Part shown: one piece after another, positions 22,101 through 31,306 of the stretch
Numbering within the stretch: the first letter of the stretch is position 1
Layout: the number at the start of each line of letters is the position of its first letter
From: Nematopogon swammerdamellus
Taxonomy: Eukaryota > Arthropoda > Insecta > Lepidoptera > Adelidae
Assembly: GCA_946902875.1 (NCBI GenBank)
Contig: OX336337.1
Coordinates: 4,092,001 to 4,156,000 of the forward strand
Length of the DNA: 64,000 bases
Direction: 5' to 3'
Made by a program: the position numbers and the translations under genes
Notes under the pieces: generated by a model
Databases searched by the model: none
The model's input: the letters and a program-made list of their open reading frames with translations, nothing else
Told to the model about the DNA's origin: nothing

Positions 22101-25100
22101 ATTTAAAAAATGGCACATTTTTTTTCAAACACTCAAATAATTAGCAAATTATCCCCCATTTTTTTTTTTTAAATTATATTTCCTGTACTATGCATTTTAT
22201 GTTCAAAATTTCCAAAATGGCTTCGGGATGGGGGCCCCAAATGTTAAGTGCCTAGGGCCTCTGGGTCTCTAAGTCCGGCCTTGCTGGCACCTCGTTATAT
22301 ATTCGGTGACCTAGGTGAGTAGTATTATATTCTTTGCCTAGGTGCCAGGTTTATAGTCTTGATATCTTCGTCTGACCCAAAACCAAAATCTAGTCTTATC
22401 ATCTGTTATTGTAAGTAATACCAAGCTGATAAGAGCTAACGGAGAAGTAATGATTAAATGATGGTTCGATCGATCACTCCTATCGCCTGTTAAGTGTCTG
22501 CTGTTATTATCAGAAAGTTATCTATAGTGCCAAATATACTTTCTAGAAGATTTCGCAATGACATTGAGTCACTTCCACGTCACTTCCATACTTATGAATG
22601 ACAATGCAACATTGATATTTGATGTATTAGGTAAGTATTTAGTTGTGTTGCGATATTATTATTTTATGTTCTGTTTTGTTTTATATGAATGAAGTTTAGG
22701 TTATCTCTATGAATCAACTGATTCCCGAGTACACGCCATCCATTCTCTCACCGCGAATACGGCACGCCCCCTTCGAAATCCGTCTATCCCAAAACTTATT
22801 CTAGGTACCTCACTCGCTATAAATGGATTAGAGTCTATAATATAAGATATACAGAGAAAGGTAGGTACCATCTTTCTCTGTATATCTTATTCGTGTATAT
22901 GCTATATTGTATGTATTTATATATTTTTATCTATTTATTTGTCAATCAAGCTGGAGTTCCAGGTTCGAATCCTGGTTGGGACGGATTTTTTCTCTTAATT
23001 TTCGGCTTTGCATTTATCTAAAAAGAAAAATATAAAAATCGAGTAACTACATGCTTAGTACTAAACTAACATATAAAAAAATAAAAAATATATAATATTT
23101 ATTATTTGTATAATTTGTACCTACATCATCCTTATTTATTCTGTGCCACTCGACACTCATTCATGATATGATAGATAACCCAAACGTTGGCTGAAGCCAG
23201 CATTATTATTTTATACCTTTATTTTCACCTTTACCTTTTCTATTGTAATGTGCAGATACAAGCTCGGATACACCTCGTTGGAGTGCGTGGACGAGTGCGC
23301 TCCGGAGCCTGCGGCGCCGGGGCCTGCGTTGGCGCCGGGGCCCGCAGCGGCGCCCCCGGCGGCGGAGGGCGAGGGCGCGGGGGTGCACCTCCAAGTGTGG
23401 CTGCCCATTCTGGTGGTCCTTCTCGTCGTAGCGGCAGCGCTGCTGGTTACTTTCAAACTCTACTCTAAGTTCTGTAAGTGTTCTGTCTCTTCTCTACTCA
23501 TATGCAATACATACATACAACTTATTTCGTCTGCATTAAATTTCAACATTCAAACATATTTCTTATGAATATTATTTTGTATATTTATTATTCTTTGGCC
23601 TTTGGGACCTACGGGTACACCTAGGATTCGTCATGTATGTTCACTTGTTATATTTAGCAAATATTTCTTTTTATTTTTAGTTTTATTTTTAATTTGTCTC
23701 CAGCTTTTCCTCGCTGCTTCGCTTCGCGTGAATTTTTACTCACAGCTCAGGCCGCCGATGACGTAGCGTTATGTATGATTTATAAAGCCTATCTTGAGAA
23801 GTGACAGAAGGTAACAGTGAAAATCGTATGTAAATAAAAATCGTATAAAGTGGTTCTCGAGTTATAAGATATTCATACAATGACACACGTTACAAGGTCG
23901 GTCGCCCGTAGGTAGAATCGTCCATTTATTAGGATTGTCTCTTATTCAGGGTCCGGATACTGGCAAGCCACAGTGGCAAGCTCATTTATTAGGATTGTCT
24001 CTTATTCAGGGTCCGGATACTGGCAAGCCACAGTGGCAAGCTCATTTATTAGGATTGTCTCTTATTCAGGGTCCGGATACTGGCAAGCCACAGTGGCAAG
24101 CTCATTTATTAGGATTGTCTCTTATTCAGGGTCCGGATACTGGCTAGCCACAGTGGCAAGCTCATTTATTAGGATTGTCTCTTATTCAGGGTCCGGATAC
24201 TGGCAAGCCACAGTGGCAAGCTCATTTATTAGGATTGTCTCTTATTCAGGGTCCGGATACTGGCAAGCCACAGTGGCAAGTTCATTTATTAGGATTGTCT
24301 CTTATTCAGGGTCCGGATACTGGCTAGCCACAGTGGCAAGCTCATTTTATAACAATCACTCTTTACAATAGCAGAACACTATTATGTCTATGCCATTCTA
24401 CATACATAGAATCCAAATATTTTCGAAACTCCTCTCTCCGTATGTCCCTACAAATATCTTGATAAATAATAAAAACCGGCCAGTGCGAGTCGAACTCGCA
24501 CACCGAGGGTTCCTTATCGCCATGTCATGGTTAGCGCCAAGCGCCACTCACGCCATCTATGGCGTGTTGTGAAATGCTTCATATTAGTTAAATGTCATGA
24601 TTAGTTAAAATGCTTCACACTCTATTCGGTAGATGGCGCGCGCCATGATACACTTGATACACTTTTTGGTTTCTTCTATGGGATTGGGAACCCCCGTGAA
24701 TTTTTTACTATTTTAAATTTTTATTATTGTTATATCCGCCATAATAACACATATTCTGTGAAAATTCAACGGGCTACCTATTACGGTTCACGAGATACAG
24801 CCCTCGGATAGACGGATGGACGGACGGACGGACGGATGGACGGACGGACGGACAGACAGACAGACAGACGGCGTAGGCTTAGTAATAGGGTCCCGTCCTG
24901 GATACGGAACCCTAAAAATATCAGAAGAGCGCCAGCCGTTGCGCTCGTTGCGGTCGATCCGATCCGTACGATGCGAATATGAAATATTTAAGTGCCTATC
25001 CAATTTCCACTGAGATAGTACTTAGGTGTCACTAATTTTTCCACATAATTCCATATTTATCCTGCGTTCGTGCTTATCCATCGTCAACTCTCGTTCACAA

Positions 25101-28100
25101 TAAATATTTGATTGTCACAGGGAGATGTCCACAGTCTGGACCACAAGCGAGCTTCGAGCTCCCGGAGGCGGAGGCGCCGCTGCAAGTGCGCGAGCCGCCC
25201 TTCAACCCGGCCGTCCACAACAACAACCACCACCCTGCGTCCGCGCCCCTCGACAAGACGAGCGAGTTCGCCTACGAGGGTTGGTACACACATGACACTA
25301 ACAAATCTATAGTGCGACAAGGCTTGAAATGAACGTGGATGACGTTTGTGCGAGGGCGCTGCTGCAGCATTAGGGTTGTCAATTTTGAAAATTTCCTTAC
25401 ACTAGGGGAAAATATCGCTACAAAAGAAAATGTATGTATAGTACCTATAAAGGTAGTTAGGTGCTTACTTATTTTTTATTTTATGTATTGAATTTTAGGA
25501 AAGACTTTCTCACTAATAAAATAACAGATAGGCTTCGATTTCTGCTAACAACACCACATACTAAGAAGAGATACTAACGTACGGGTCAAACGCGAGACGG
25601 TCATCTGGCAACACTGTGGCGGCGTTAGTTCCGCTGTCAGCCACGTTCATTTCAAGCCTTGTCGCACTGTAACATTGTGCATGCATGAACAAGACTCAGA
25701 GTCAGTCAGCGTGTATGCCACTCCACTGCTGGACATACGCCTCTCCAATTTTCCTCCAGCCCTCCCGACCTTCAGCGGTACGGAAACAAACACTGCTTTC
25801 CGCCGACACGGTTACTCCAATGATCGTCGTATCTTCGGCTAACGTGCCCAGTCCACTGCCACTTGAGCTTAGCAACCCATATCGACTACTTTGGTGCATC
25901 GGCAGATCGCCTCGTTATGCACCATATCGCGTAGCGATATTCCCAGCATGGCTCGCTCCATTGCTCGCTGGGCAACTTTCAGATCAAGCACACACACACG
26001 ACTACAATGCAAGAATTTAATTTAATTTTGCTGTAACGCAACCATATTCTATTTGCATACATTTGCCATAATATACCATTTGAGTAGATTAGACGGGAAA
26101 AGGAGGCGTGCTCAAGCCTCGCCGTGCCTCAATTAAGGACCAGTTGGCTTAGTTCATTCATTCTAGGCGCGAGATTGCATGTCTCACTTTTCGCATCGTC
26201 GATCGGCAGCAGTAGCAACATGCCTGACTAGACTAATATATGGTAGTACCGCTTCAGTTCAAGTTCAATATTACTGCCGTTCCAGCGTACTCCTTTTTTG
26301 TCTGTATAGTTGGTCAATGGGACTAGTGGGATAGACAGGCAAATATTAGTATCAGTTTTCCCATGGAACTATTCGGACAAAATAAATTAAATATATCAGA
26401 ATAAATTTTCCCATGGAACTGTGGGACATAATAAATAAAAAATATTAGTATCAGTTGTCCCATGGAACTAGTGGGATATACTCGTCCCACTAGTCCCATC
26501 ATGGGATAAGGTCAATGTGACTAGTGGGATAGACAGGGAAATCCGTTGTTCTCTGCGTGCCCCCGTTGGGAAAGAGGTGTAACGTTATGTATTGTATGTG
26601 ACAGATGACGCGGCGCGGGGGCCGTACGTGAAGCGCAGCGACTCACTGCGCACGCGCTCTGGGCACAAGGAGCGGGACACCAGCCAGGAGGCGCGACCCT
26701 TCTCCTACCCCAACTACATCGGGCCGCCGCAGATCGGGCTGCCCCCGCTGCCCACGTGAGTACACCGCTGCGACCAATTAGAACTCACTCTCAACTGCCG
26801 AGTGCCAGACTTGCTGCTGTCTGTCAAAAAATATATTTATTGCGCTAGAAAATGACATTGGCAAAATAAGCCGAAGTTATTTTATTTTATTTATTTATTT
26901 ATTTTAAACACTGACAGCTAACAGCTGGTGCCTGTATTCTGTTTATTAATTTATGAGTGCACTTGTATTGTTTTTAAGTATTTTTGTTTGTTTGTTTTTT
27001 GTTTTTTTTTTTGTCTAATTGGTTTTTTAAAGAATTAACCGAGGGGCGCTGACGGTGTCCTCAGATAATTTGTTCCAGGCCCTTACGACCCGGTGCGTCA
27101 GAAAATGCTTCCTGGGGTTGGTTCTATGTGTGGGCCATTTTAGTTTTAATGAGTGACCGCGAAGACGTTCTTCAGTGCTCCTTTCGTACATTGACTGTAG
27201 ACTTGGTACATCGTAGCATTCTTTTAGAATTTTATAGGTTTCTATAATGTCTCCTCGGTTAATCGGTTAATCGCCAGAATTAAAATGAAGAAGGAGAAAA
27301 GTACGCCAGTCAGTACTCGTAGTAGAGAGCGTTTCAACTAAATCTTCCCTTCGCCGTTATGTTGGCGCCACTGTCTATCCGTCAAAACAGCGTTGAGGGT
27401 TGCTATGTGTACAGATTTACCCGTAATTATCGGTATGTACCGTATTTATTATTATACGGTAAATACCGATTACATTATTAGGTAATATAATCTTCACAAT
27501 CTGGCAACACGAATTTAAGCACTGACAGTGACACTAACAGTAGATCCAACATAAAGGCGAAGGGAAGATTTAGTTGAAACCAAAATAAAATCAATGGTTG
27601 AAACACCCTCTACTTAAATGGGAGAATTTGCTGAGGCAATATATCCGCCACTCACTAAGCGGAATAAAGTGTAATTTATCCTAAATTATTAACTTAATTT
27701 TATTATTACTTCAAATTAAAATACACTATATTTTTTATTTATTTTATGAGTCGTCCTAGTCATCATCAAAGTTATCATTCATGCAAGTGTGGACGTTCAA
27801 CTACGCTCCTTCATCATCACAAAGTCTTCATTCTTATTTACAGAGTCGTCATCCTTCATAGACATAGATAGAGTCCACAAACGCGATATCTCATACAACA
27901 AAGTAACTTACTCCATGACCATCCCTTACAGATTTATTATTAGTATTTATTGATTATTATATTATTGCAATAATTGTAAGCTAATTTATTAAAAATATTG
28001 TAATAAATATGTTTTTTTGTGTAGGTACTAAATGACGATACCAAAACTAAATTGACGATTTTTAGAAATCTTTTCTGTATGTATGTATGTTCCTCCATAA

Positions 28101-31100
28101 CTCTTAAACCGATCATCTGAATTCGATGAAACTTAGTACACGCACATTTAGCTATACGAGACACAGGATAGGCTAAATAAAATTCAGTTCCGGTTCGCTA
28201 AGATGTGGCTTTCGTACAAAACCGAATTGTTTTTGCACGCCGAAATAAAGATACAGTAGCGGGCTTAGTTACTTTCTTCTTTTTAAATATGAATCACACG
28301 CGAGCGAAGCCGCGGGCAACAGCTAGTACAATCTATAAATTAACACAATTCAAGTCTCAATAAAAAAAAAATTATGACGGATTTAATCTAGCATAAAATA
28401 AAATAAATTTTATGTTTAAGCATATTTTTTTTTTATGGAAACTGACACGGTTGGCTACATCACCTACATGCGTGATGTCAGCCCATAACACCGGGTGAAC
28501 TTGGTGCCACATCAGTGCTCTCCTTCGGTCGTGCCGGCTACACTGAACTGGGCGGAAAACACAAACTATTTACATAGGCGTTTCTACCGACCTTTCATTC
28601 AGTGCGGTGGTACCAACCCGGGCGGGTTAAACCCTACCACCTAGTAATATAAGAAGGGAGTCACATGCCTTAGTCGCCTTTTACGACATACACGGGAAGA
28701 GATGCAGTGGGCTCTTCTTTTAAAGTACCGGCCCCACACGGTACGAAATAATGTAGGAATTTGCTTTAAAATAATAATAAGATTATGATATTATTGCAGG
28801 TACGAAGAGGCGCTGAGCTTGGACTCCGTTCCACCCGCGAGTCCGACCCAGGACGCGCTGGTCGAGGACGAAACCGTCGCGAGCGACTGGACGCCCGAGC
28901 CACGCCCGCCGCAGTAAATATACTTTGATATGTACATCTTTTTATACTAAGCACGACATTTGGCAACGTCCTTCATCCATACATAAGTGCTTACAATGAC
29001 CGCGGTTTTCGGACGTTCGGTTTCCGGTCCGGGGTTTTGAGTTTCGCGTAAATTCGAACGATCGAACAAGCCATGCTTATCATAAAAATGCTCTTATCAA
29101 ATTCGAAAGGGAAAAGAGTAGTGCAACTCACTGCATTTTATGAACATGGAAAGTTCTTCACCGCTCGGTCACGAGCCGCTCGGTGTTGAAAACTGCCCCA
29201 AGAAGTGAGATTGGTGCTATCTCAGAGGACAGTTTTTAATTAAATTGATGAAAAAAACTCTCAAAATACACTGTACGCGCTGTACGCCGTACGTGCTAGT
29301 GTAAACAAAATTTATAATACATGTTTTTATAAATGTTTATGATTGATGGATGACAGTCAATTTTGAAATTTACTGTGTAGGTACCTACAGTGCAACACGA
29401 ATGCTGAAAAACAAAAACACACTACTTATTGTCGCTTTACAATTTTTTTTTGTATATTTTGTTTTTATGTTCTAATGTGTACACTGTACCAAAGATTTCA
29501 ATAGTTAGATACAGCTTCCCGGCACGCTATCAAACAAGTTAGCATTAAATGTATGGCATGCCACTCATTAATATTAGACAGCAACATACACAATCCATTA
29601 GTGCGACAGAGATAGTTATTCGTTCGAGCGCTTTTATTGTTCGCATAATAAAAAAGTATAACTATTTAAAAAATAATGCACGAATAAATGGATAAAGTAA
29701 TGAATAACATTGTGTTGTTGATTAAGGAGTTCGCTGAACCTGCCGGCGCTGCTGAGTCAGGCGCTCGAGTCCACGCTGATCCGGCAGCCGGAGCGGCCGC
29801 GCGAGCGGGAGCCCGGCGCGCCCCCCGCCAAGCTGCCCCGCCTCATGCCCGCCCCGGCCGCCGCCGCTCAGGTACCTATACAATATTGTGTTGCTTGAAG
29901 TTACCTACCAATTAAGAGTCAACGTAACTTTGGAATACCGCTCAGGTGTCGCCGGGACGATACAGTCCCGGCGCCGTAGACTGTCCGAAGTGTCGCCGGG
30001 ACGAAATAGTCCCGGCGCCGAAAACTGTCCGAAGACCCGGCGCCTATGACTGTCCCAAGTTGGAAGAGACTGTTTCGTCCCGGCGACACTTCGGGCATTA
30101 AAATACACGATCATTGAATATGGGGAGAAGGCTCAATATACTTCTAAATAAAGTTGAACATATGCCCTACTTGATATGATTCACTTTGTCGATAGCCTAC
30201 AGCAATAAAATAACAGATTTCTCAGTTGATTTCGAGACGCGTTTTCTACGTGTTGCTACGGATCATCAGTCCCGGGATGTTGACCACACCATTTGATGGT
30301 GCCGAGTGGACCATTTGATTGTTGACCAGTTTCTGACTGCTCCTGAGTCCGGGCTACAGTAAAACCATTTGACTGCGTTGATCAGTTTCTGACTGCTCCT
30401 GAGTCCGGGCTACAGTAAAACCATTTGACTGCGTTGATCAGTTTGTGACTGCTCCTGAGTCCGGGCTACAGTAAAACCATTTGACTGCGTTGATCAGTTT
30501 CTGACTGCTCCTGAGTCCGGGCTACAGTAAAACCATTTGACTGCGTTGATCAGTTTCTGACTGCTCCTGAGTCCGGGCTACAGTAAAACCATTTGACTGC
30601 GTTGATCAGTTTCTGACTGCTCCTGAGTCCGGGCTACAGTAAAACCATTTGACTGCGTTGATCAGTTTGTGACTGCTCCTGAGTCCGGGCTACAGTAAAA
30701 CCATTTGACTGCGTTGATCAGTTTCTGACTGCTCCTGAGTCCGGGCTACAGTAAAACCATTTGACTGCGTTGATCAGTTTGTGACTGCTCCTGAGTCCGG
30801 GCTACAGTAAAACCATTTGACTGCGTTGATCAGTTTCTGACTGCTCCTGAGTCCAGCTACAGCAAAACAATTTGACTGTTGATCAGTTTCTGACTGCTCC
30901 TGAATCCCGGCTACAGTAAAACCATTTGACTGTTGATCAGTTTCTCACTGCCCCTGCGTCCGGGCTACAGTAAAACCATTTGATTGTTGACCGTTGAACC
31001 TTTCTCCGCCAACAGGATAAGGACAGCCGGGACGGCACCAGCGTTGTTGCACTCGGAGCCGCGCCGCCCTCCGGCCACACCGTCGGCTCCAACGGTATTC

Positions 31101-31306
31101 CTCTGGGCAGCGAGCGCTCCACCCCCGGCGGCTCCAGCCCCTCCACCCCCGGCGGCAGCGGCGGCCCCAGCCCCGCCCCCTCGCCGGCCCCCACCGACCC
31201 GCCGCCGGTACAGCCGCCCCGCGAGCCCAACAATATTATAATTAACATAACAACACAATTAAATAACCTTATCGGACCAAAGATACGATTCGACGAGCAT
31301 CGCTAG
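15928..31306 (+). CDS. TNF-receptor-like single-pass membrane receptor (7 exons seen; 5' exon missing)
   Basis: Seven exons join in consistent phase: 15928-16158, 23256-23473, 25121-25279, 26605-26755, 28800-28913, 29727-29871 and 31016-31306, ending at TAG. They give about 435 residues. In order: the hydrophobic end of a signal peptide, a module with 11 cysteines, a Pro/Ala-rich stalk, a membrane segment near residues 126-143 (LPILVVLLVVAAALLVTF) followed by basic residues, then a roughly 290-residue cytoplasmic tail rich in Pro and Ser with no enzyme domain. Known of the family: insect TNF receptors (Wengen, Grindelwald) have a single small cysteine-rich domain, one membrane pass, and signal to JNK. 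The spacing C-x5-C-x10-FC-x6-C-x2-C-x2-C suits such a module. Inference: a Grindelwald/Wengen-type receptor; the exact orthologue is not certain, so no symbol is given. The start codon must lie in an unidentified upstream exon ending after two bases of a codon. All introns are GT-AG. Confidence 0.8.
16181..16660. repeat. Two CCGAGGGTTCC-family copies facing each other
   Basis: A reverse copy (TTTTTAGGGTTTTC to GCGCACCGAGGGTTCC) is followed by a forward-type copy ending GGGTCCCGTACGTAAAAAG, so the pair could fold. It begins 22 bp after the exon 2 donor. Confidence 0.65.
17962..18362 (-). repeat. tRNA-headed SINE (GCCGACTGGG family), nearly full length
   Basis: Reversed copy. Its head at 18280-18362 reads, on the minus strand, GGTGGCCGAGTGGTTTGGGC (A box) and GAGGTTCGAATCCGGTCGGC (B box), a Leu/Ser-type tRNA head. 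The tail GTATGGGTGGCTGAATCGGA is at the left. Confidence 0.88.
19590..19735 (+). repeat. GCGCCACCCATAAGGTGT repeat family
   Basis: Contains GACATTCGGTCGTATGCGGA, GAATGCCATGCCGGCCTGAC and GAAGGACCCGAG. Relatives: 56665-56960, 60225-60475 and 63600-63860. Confidence 0.75.
19793..20092 (+). repeat. CCCGACAATCGGGGTAAGCAG SINE-like family
   Basis: Shows CCCGACAATCGGGGTAAGCA, a CAGCACAAC stretch, GCCAAGGTGAGAGGTGGCGA and the tail GTACCGGCCCCACA. Sister copies: 417-895, 20516-20735, 31997-32288 and 59722-60040. Confidence 0.82.
20168..20463 (+). mobile_element. Non-LTR retrotransposon RT C-terminus relic
   Basis: One open frame of about 98 codons from IRNDVIRQRTKVVDIAKK through KLKWQWAGHICRRPDNRWGR to [16 protein letters not shown] and stop. 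This is the standard C-terminal segment of a common insect endonuclease-reverse transcriptase. The catalytic RT domain is absent, so it is a 5'-truncated copy. Confidence 0.85.
20516..20735 (+). repeat. CCCGACAATCGGGGTAAGCAG family, second copy
   Basis: Shortened copy with CCCGAAAATCGGGTAGAGCA and GCCTGTCGCCCTTTAGCACG, directly after the RT relic. Confidence 0.75.
21976..22283. mobile_element. hAT-type MITE with exact 8-bp target duplication
   Basis: CTGGCACC flanks it at 21968-21975 and 22284-22291. The ends are CAGGCCCGGATTT and, reverse-complemented, CAAGGCCGGACTT. The interior is rich in GCCTAGGGGCCC, like the element at 43683-44120. There is no transposase. Confidence 0.88.
22842..22890. 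repeat. 19-bp perfect inverted repeat
   Basis: ATAAGATATACAGAGAAAG and its exact reverse complement are separated by 11 bases. Confidence 0.9.
22945..22992 (+). repeat. SINE fragment with tRNA B box
   Basis: GTTCCAGGTTCGAATCCTGG followed by TTGGGACGGATTTTTT, like the end of the tRNA-like head at 523-650. No matching A box precedes it. Confidence 0.6.
23256..23473 (+). CDS. Receptor exon 3: end of ectodomain, stalk and membrane segment
   Basis: It joins exon 2 to restore a glycine codon, giving CLQGYKLGYTSLECVDEC, so the cysteine module is split by a 7.1 kb intron. A Pro/Ala/Gly stalk follows, then an 18-residue hydrophobic stretch and FKLYSKF. The donor is GTAAGT at 23474. High GC content (about 70% by eye) and the strong donor set it apart from the surrounding AT-rich DNA. 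Confidence 0.85.
23922..24346 (+). repeat. 60-bp minisatellite, seven units, in receptor intron 3
   Basis: Exactly 60-bp units, such as CATTTATTAGGATTGTCTCT TATTCAGGGTCCGGATACTG. There are no indels. Units differ almost only by GGCAAGCC or GGCTAGCC (units 4 and 7). Since 60 is a multiple of 3, it produces long false ORFs. Confidence 0.97.
24466..24915 (+). repeat. CCGAGGGTTCC / TACGGAACCCT repeat family
   Basis: Forward copy from CACACCGAGGGTTCC to GGATACGGAACCCTAAAAA, with an internal ACGG array and GACA tract. Confidence 0.8.
25121..25279 (+). CDS. Receptor exon 4: juxtamembrane cytoplasmic tail
   Basis: The acceptor is TTGTCACAG and the donor GTTGGT at 25280. The phase matches exons 3 and 5. 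Read in frame it gives WRCPQSGPQASFELPEAEAP and further acidic and proline-rich sequence with an Asn/His run (NNNHH), ending SEFAYE. If the donor is not used, the frame runs 17 more codons and stops at 25330-25332, inside a TIR element that begins about 30 bp into the intron. Confidence 0.8.
25310..25669. mobile_element. TIR element in receptor intron 4
   Basis: Perfect 28-bp TIRs (AGTGCGACAAGGCTTGAAAT GAACGTGG) at both ends, TA on each side, 360 bp, no transposase. Starts about 30 bp after the exon 4 donor. Confidence 0.92.
25690..25990 (-). mobile_element. Non-LTR retrotransposon relic
   Basis: The minus frame starts near EAYVQQWSGIHAD, the same ending as the relic at 20168-20463, with later frameshifts and TTGAGCTTAGC (KLK). 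Dead. Confidence 0.7.
26290..26560. repeat. Diverged short repeats with CCCATGGAACTAGTGGGA
   Basis: Two or three diverged units with TCCCATGGAACT and AGTGGGATA, plus a small palindrome around 26460-26505. Origin unknown. Confidence 0.5.
26605..26755 (+). CDS. Receptor exon 5: cytoplasmic tail
   Basis: The acceptor is GTGACAG at 26598-26604 and the donor GTGAGT at 26756. It encodes a basic/serine stretch (VKRSDSLRTRSGHKERD) and then a Tyr/Pro-rich stretch (FSYPNYIGPPQIGLPPLP). The serine/arginine cluster looks like kinase or 14-3-3 sites, but that is inference only. Confidence 0.82.
27010..27262 (-). mobile_element. Non-LTR retrotransposon relic (end of RT ORF)
   Basis: One minus frame reads THRTNPRKHFLTHRVVRAWN and KLSEDTVSAP before a stop. 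R-V-V-x-x-WN-x-L is the usual end of RT ORFs of jockey/CR1-type elements. Confidence 0.8.
27321..27614. mobile_element. MITE with GTTTCAACTAAATCTTCCC inverted repeats
   Basis: Outer ends AGTAGAGAGCGTTTCAAC and, reversed, AGTAGAGGGTGTTTCAAC, with an inner GTTTCAACTAAATCTTCCC pair. A half copy lies at 21760-21865. In receptor intron 5. Confidence 0.75.
28050..28328 (+). repeat. CCGCGGGCAAAAGCTA repeat family
   Basis: See 9250-9552; this copy ends GCGAGCGAAGCCGCGGGCAA CAGCTAGTA. Confidence 0.78.
28432..28745 (-). repeat. 5S/tRNA SINE tail joined to a second SINE tail
   Basis: GAAACTGACACGGTTGGCTA to GGTACCAACCCGGGCGGGTT and CCTACCACCTAGTAATATAA, then CCCTTAGTCGCCTTTTACGA-type sequence from the CCCGACAATCGG family. 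The same join occurs at 42143-42455 and 53565-53857, so it is a defined subfamily. Ends 50 bp before receptor exon 6. Confidence 0.8.
28800..28913 (+). CDS. Receptor exon 6: cytoplasmic tail
   Basis: The acceptor is TTATTGCAG and the donor GTAAAT at 28914. The codon split with exon 5 gives Thr, so the junction reads PPLPTYEEALSLD. It continues VPPASPTQDALVEDETVASDW. The LPTY motif at the junction fits the L/P-P-x-Y class bound by Nedd4-type WW domains, which is known motif biology; no binding can be shown from sequence. Confidence 0.82.
28914..29726 (+). other. Receptor intron 6, no repeat recognised
   Basis: An 813-bp AT-rich intron. No family or ORF of note. Confidence 0.6.
29727..29871 (+). 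CDS. Receptor exon 7: cytoplasmic tail
   Basis: The acceptor is GATTAAG, weak but phase-correct. The donor is GTACCT at 29872. In the joined frame it reads SSLNLPALLSQALESTLIRQ, then a proline-rich stretch ending PAPAAAAQ. The first 20 residues could form an amphipathic helix and may be a docking site; no known death or TRAF-binding motif was recognised. Confidence 0.78.
29985..30094. repeat. Inverted repeat of CCCGGCG motifs
   Basis: CCGAAGTGTCGCCGGGACGA AATAGTC pairs with its reverse complement at 30068-30094 with one mismatch. Further GTCCCGGCGCC units lie between and just upstream (29946-29985). Confidence 0.88.
30310..30995 (+). repeat. 56-bp minisatellite, about 12 units, in the last receptor intron
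   Basis: Units of exactly 56 bp: TGACTGCGTTGATCAGTTTC, TGACTGCTCCTGAGTCCGGG, CTACAGTAAAACCATT. Two main variants (TTTCTGACTG or TTTGTGACTG). The last three units are diverged and run up to the exon acceptor. Confidence 0.96.
31016..31306 (+). CDS. Receptor last exon: Ser/Gly/Pro-rich tail and stop
   Basis: The acceptor CGCCAACAG follows directly on the last degenerate unit of a 56-bp minisatellite. The exon is 97 codons including TAG at 31304-31306. It encodes a low-complexity Gly/Ser/Pro stretch and then a different, AT-rich end: Asn/Ile-rich NNIIINITTQLNNLIG followed by PKIRFDEHR. The jump in base composition within the exon suggests the terminal 25 residues are under their own constraint. 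Confidence 0.82.
   Translation, partial: DKDSRDGTSVVALGAAPPSGHTVGSNGIPLGSERSTPGGSSPSTPGGSGGPSPAPSPAPTDPPPVQPPREPNNIIINITTQLNNLIGPKIRFDEHR

Larger units (their letters stand above)
16159..23255 (+). other. Receptor intron 2 (7.1 kb)
   Basis: The intron holds an inverted pair of the CCGAGGGTTCC repeat (16181-16660), several SINEs, an RT relic (20168-20463) and a hAT MITE (21976-22283). Stretches 16661-17950, 18371-19560 and 22300-22840 contain nothing recognisable beyond short ORFs. Confidence 0.65.

Noticed and set aside
23922..24346. Possible CRISPR-like array
   Set aside because: The units are contiguous 60-bp repeats with no variable spacers; the host is an insect.
23973..24371. 132-residue ORF with a 20-residue repeat
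   Set aside because: It is the 60-bp minisatellite read in one of its open frames, inside a receptor intron.
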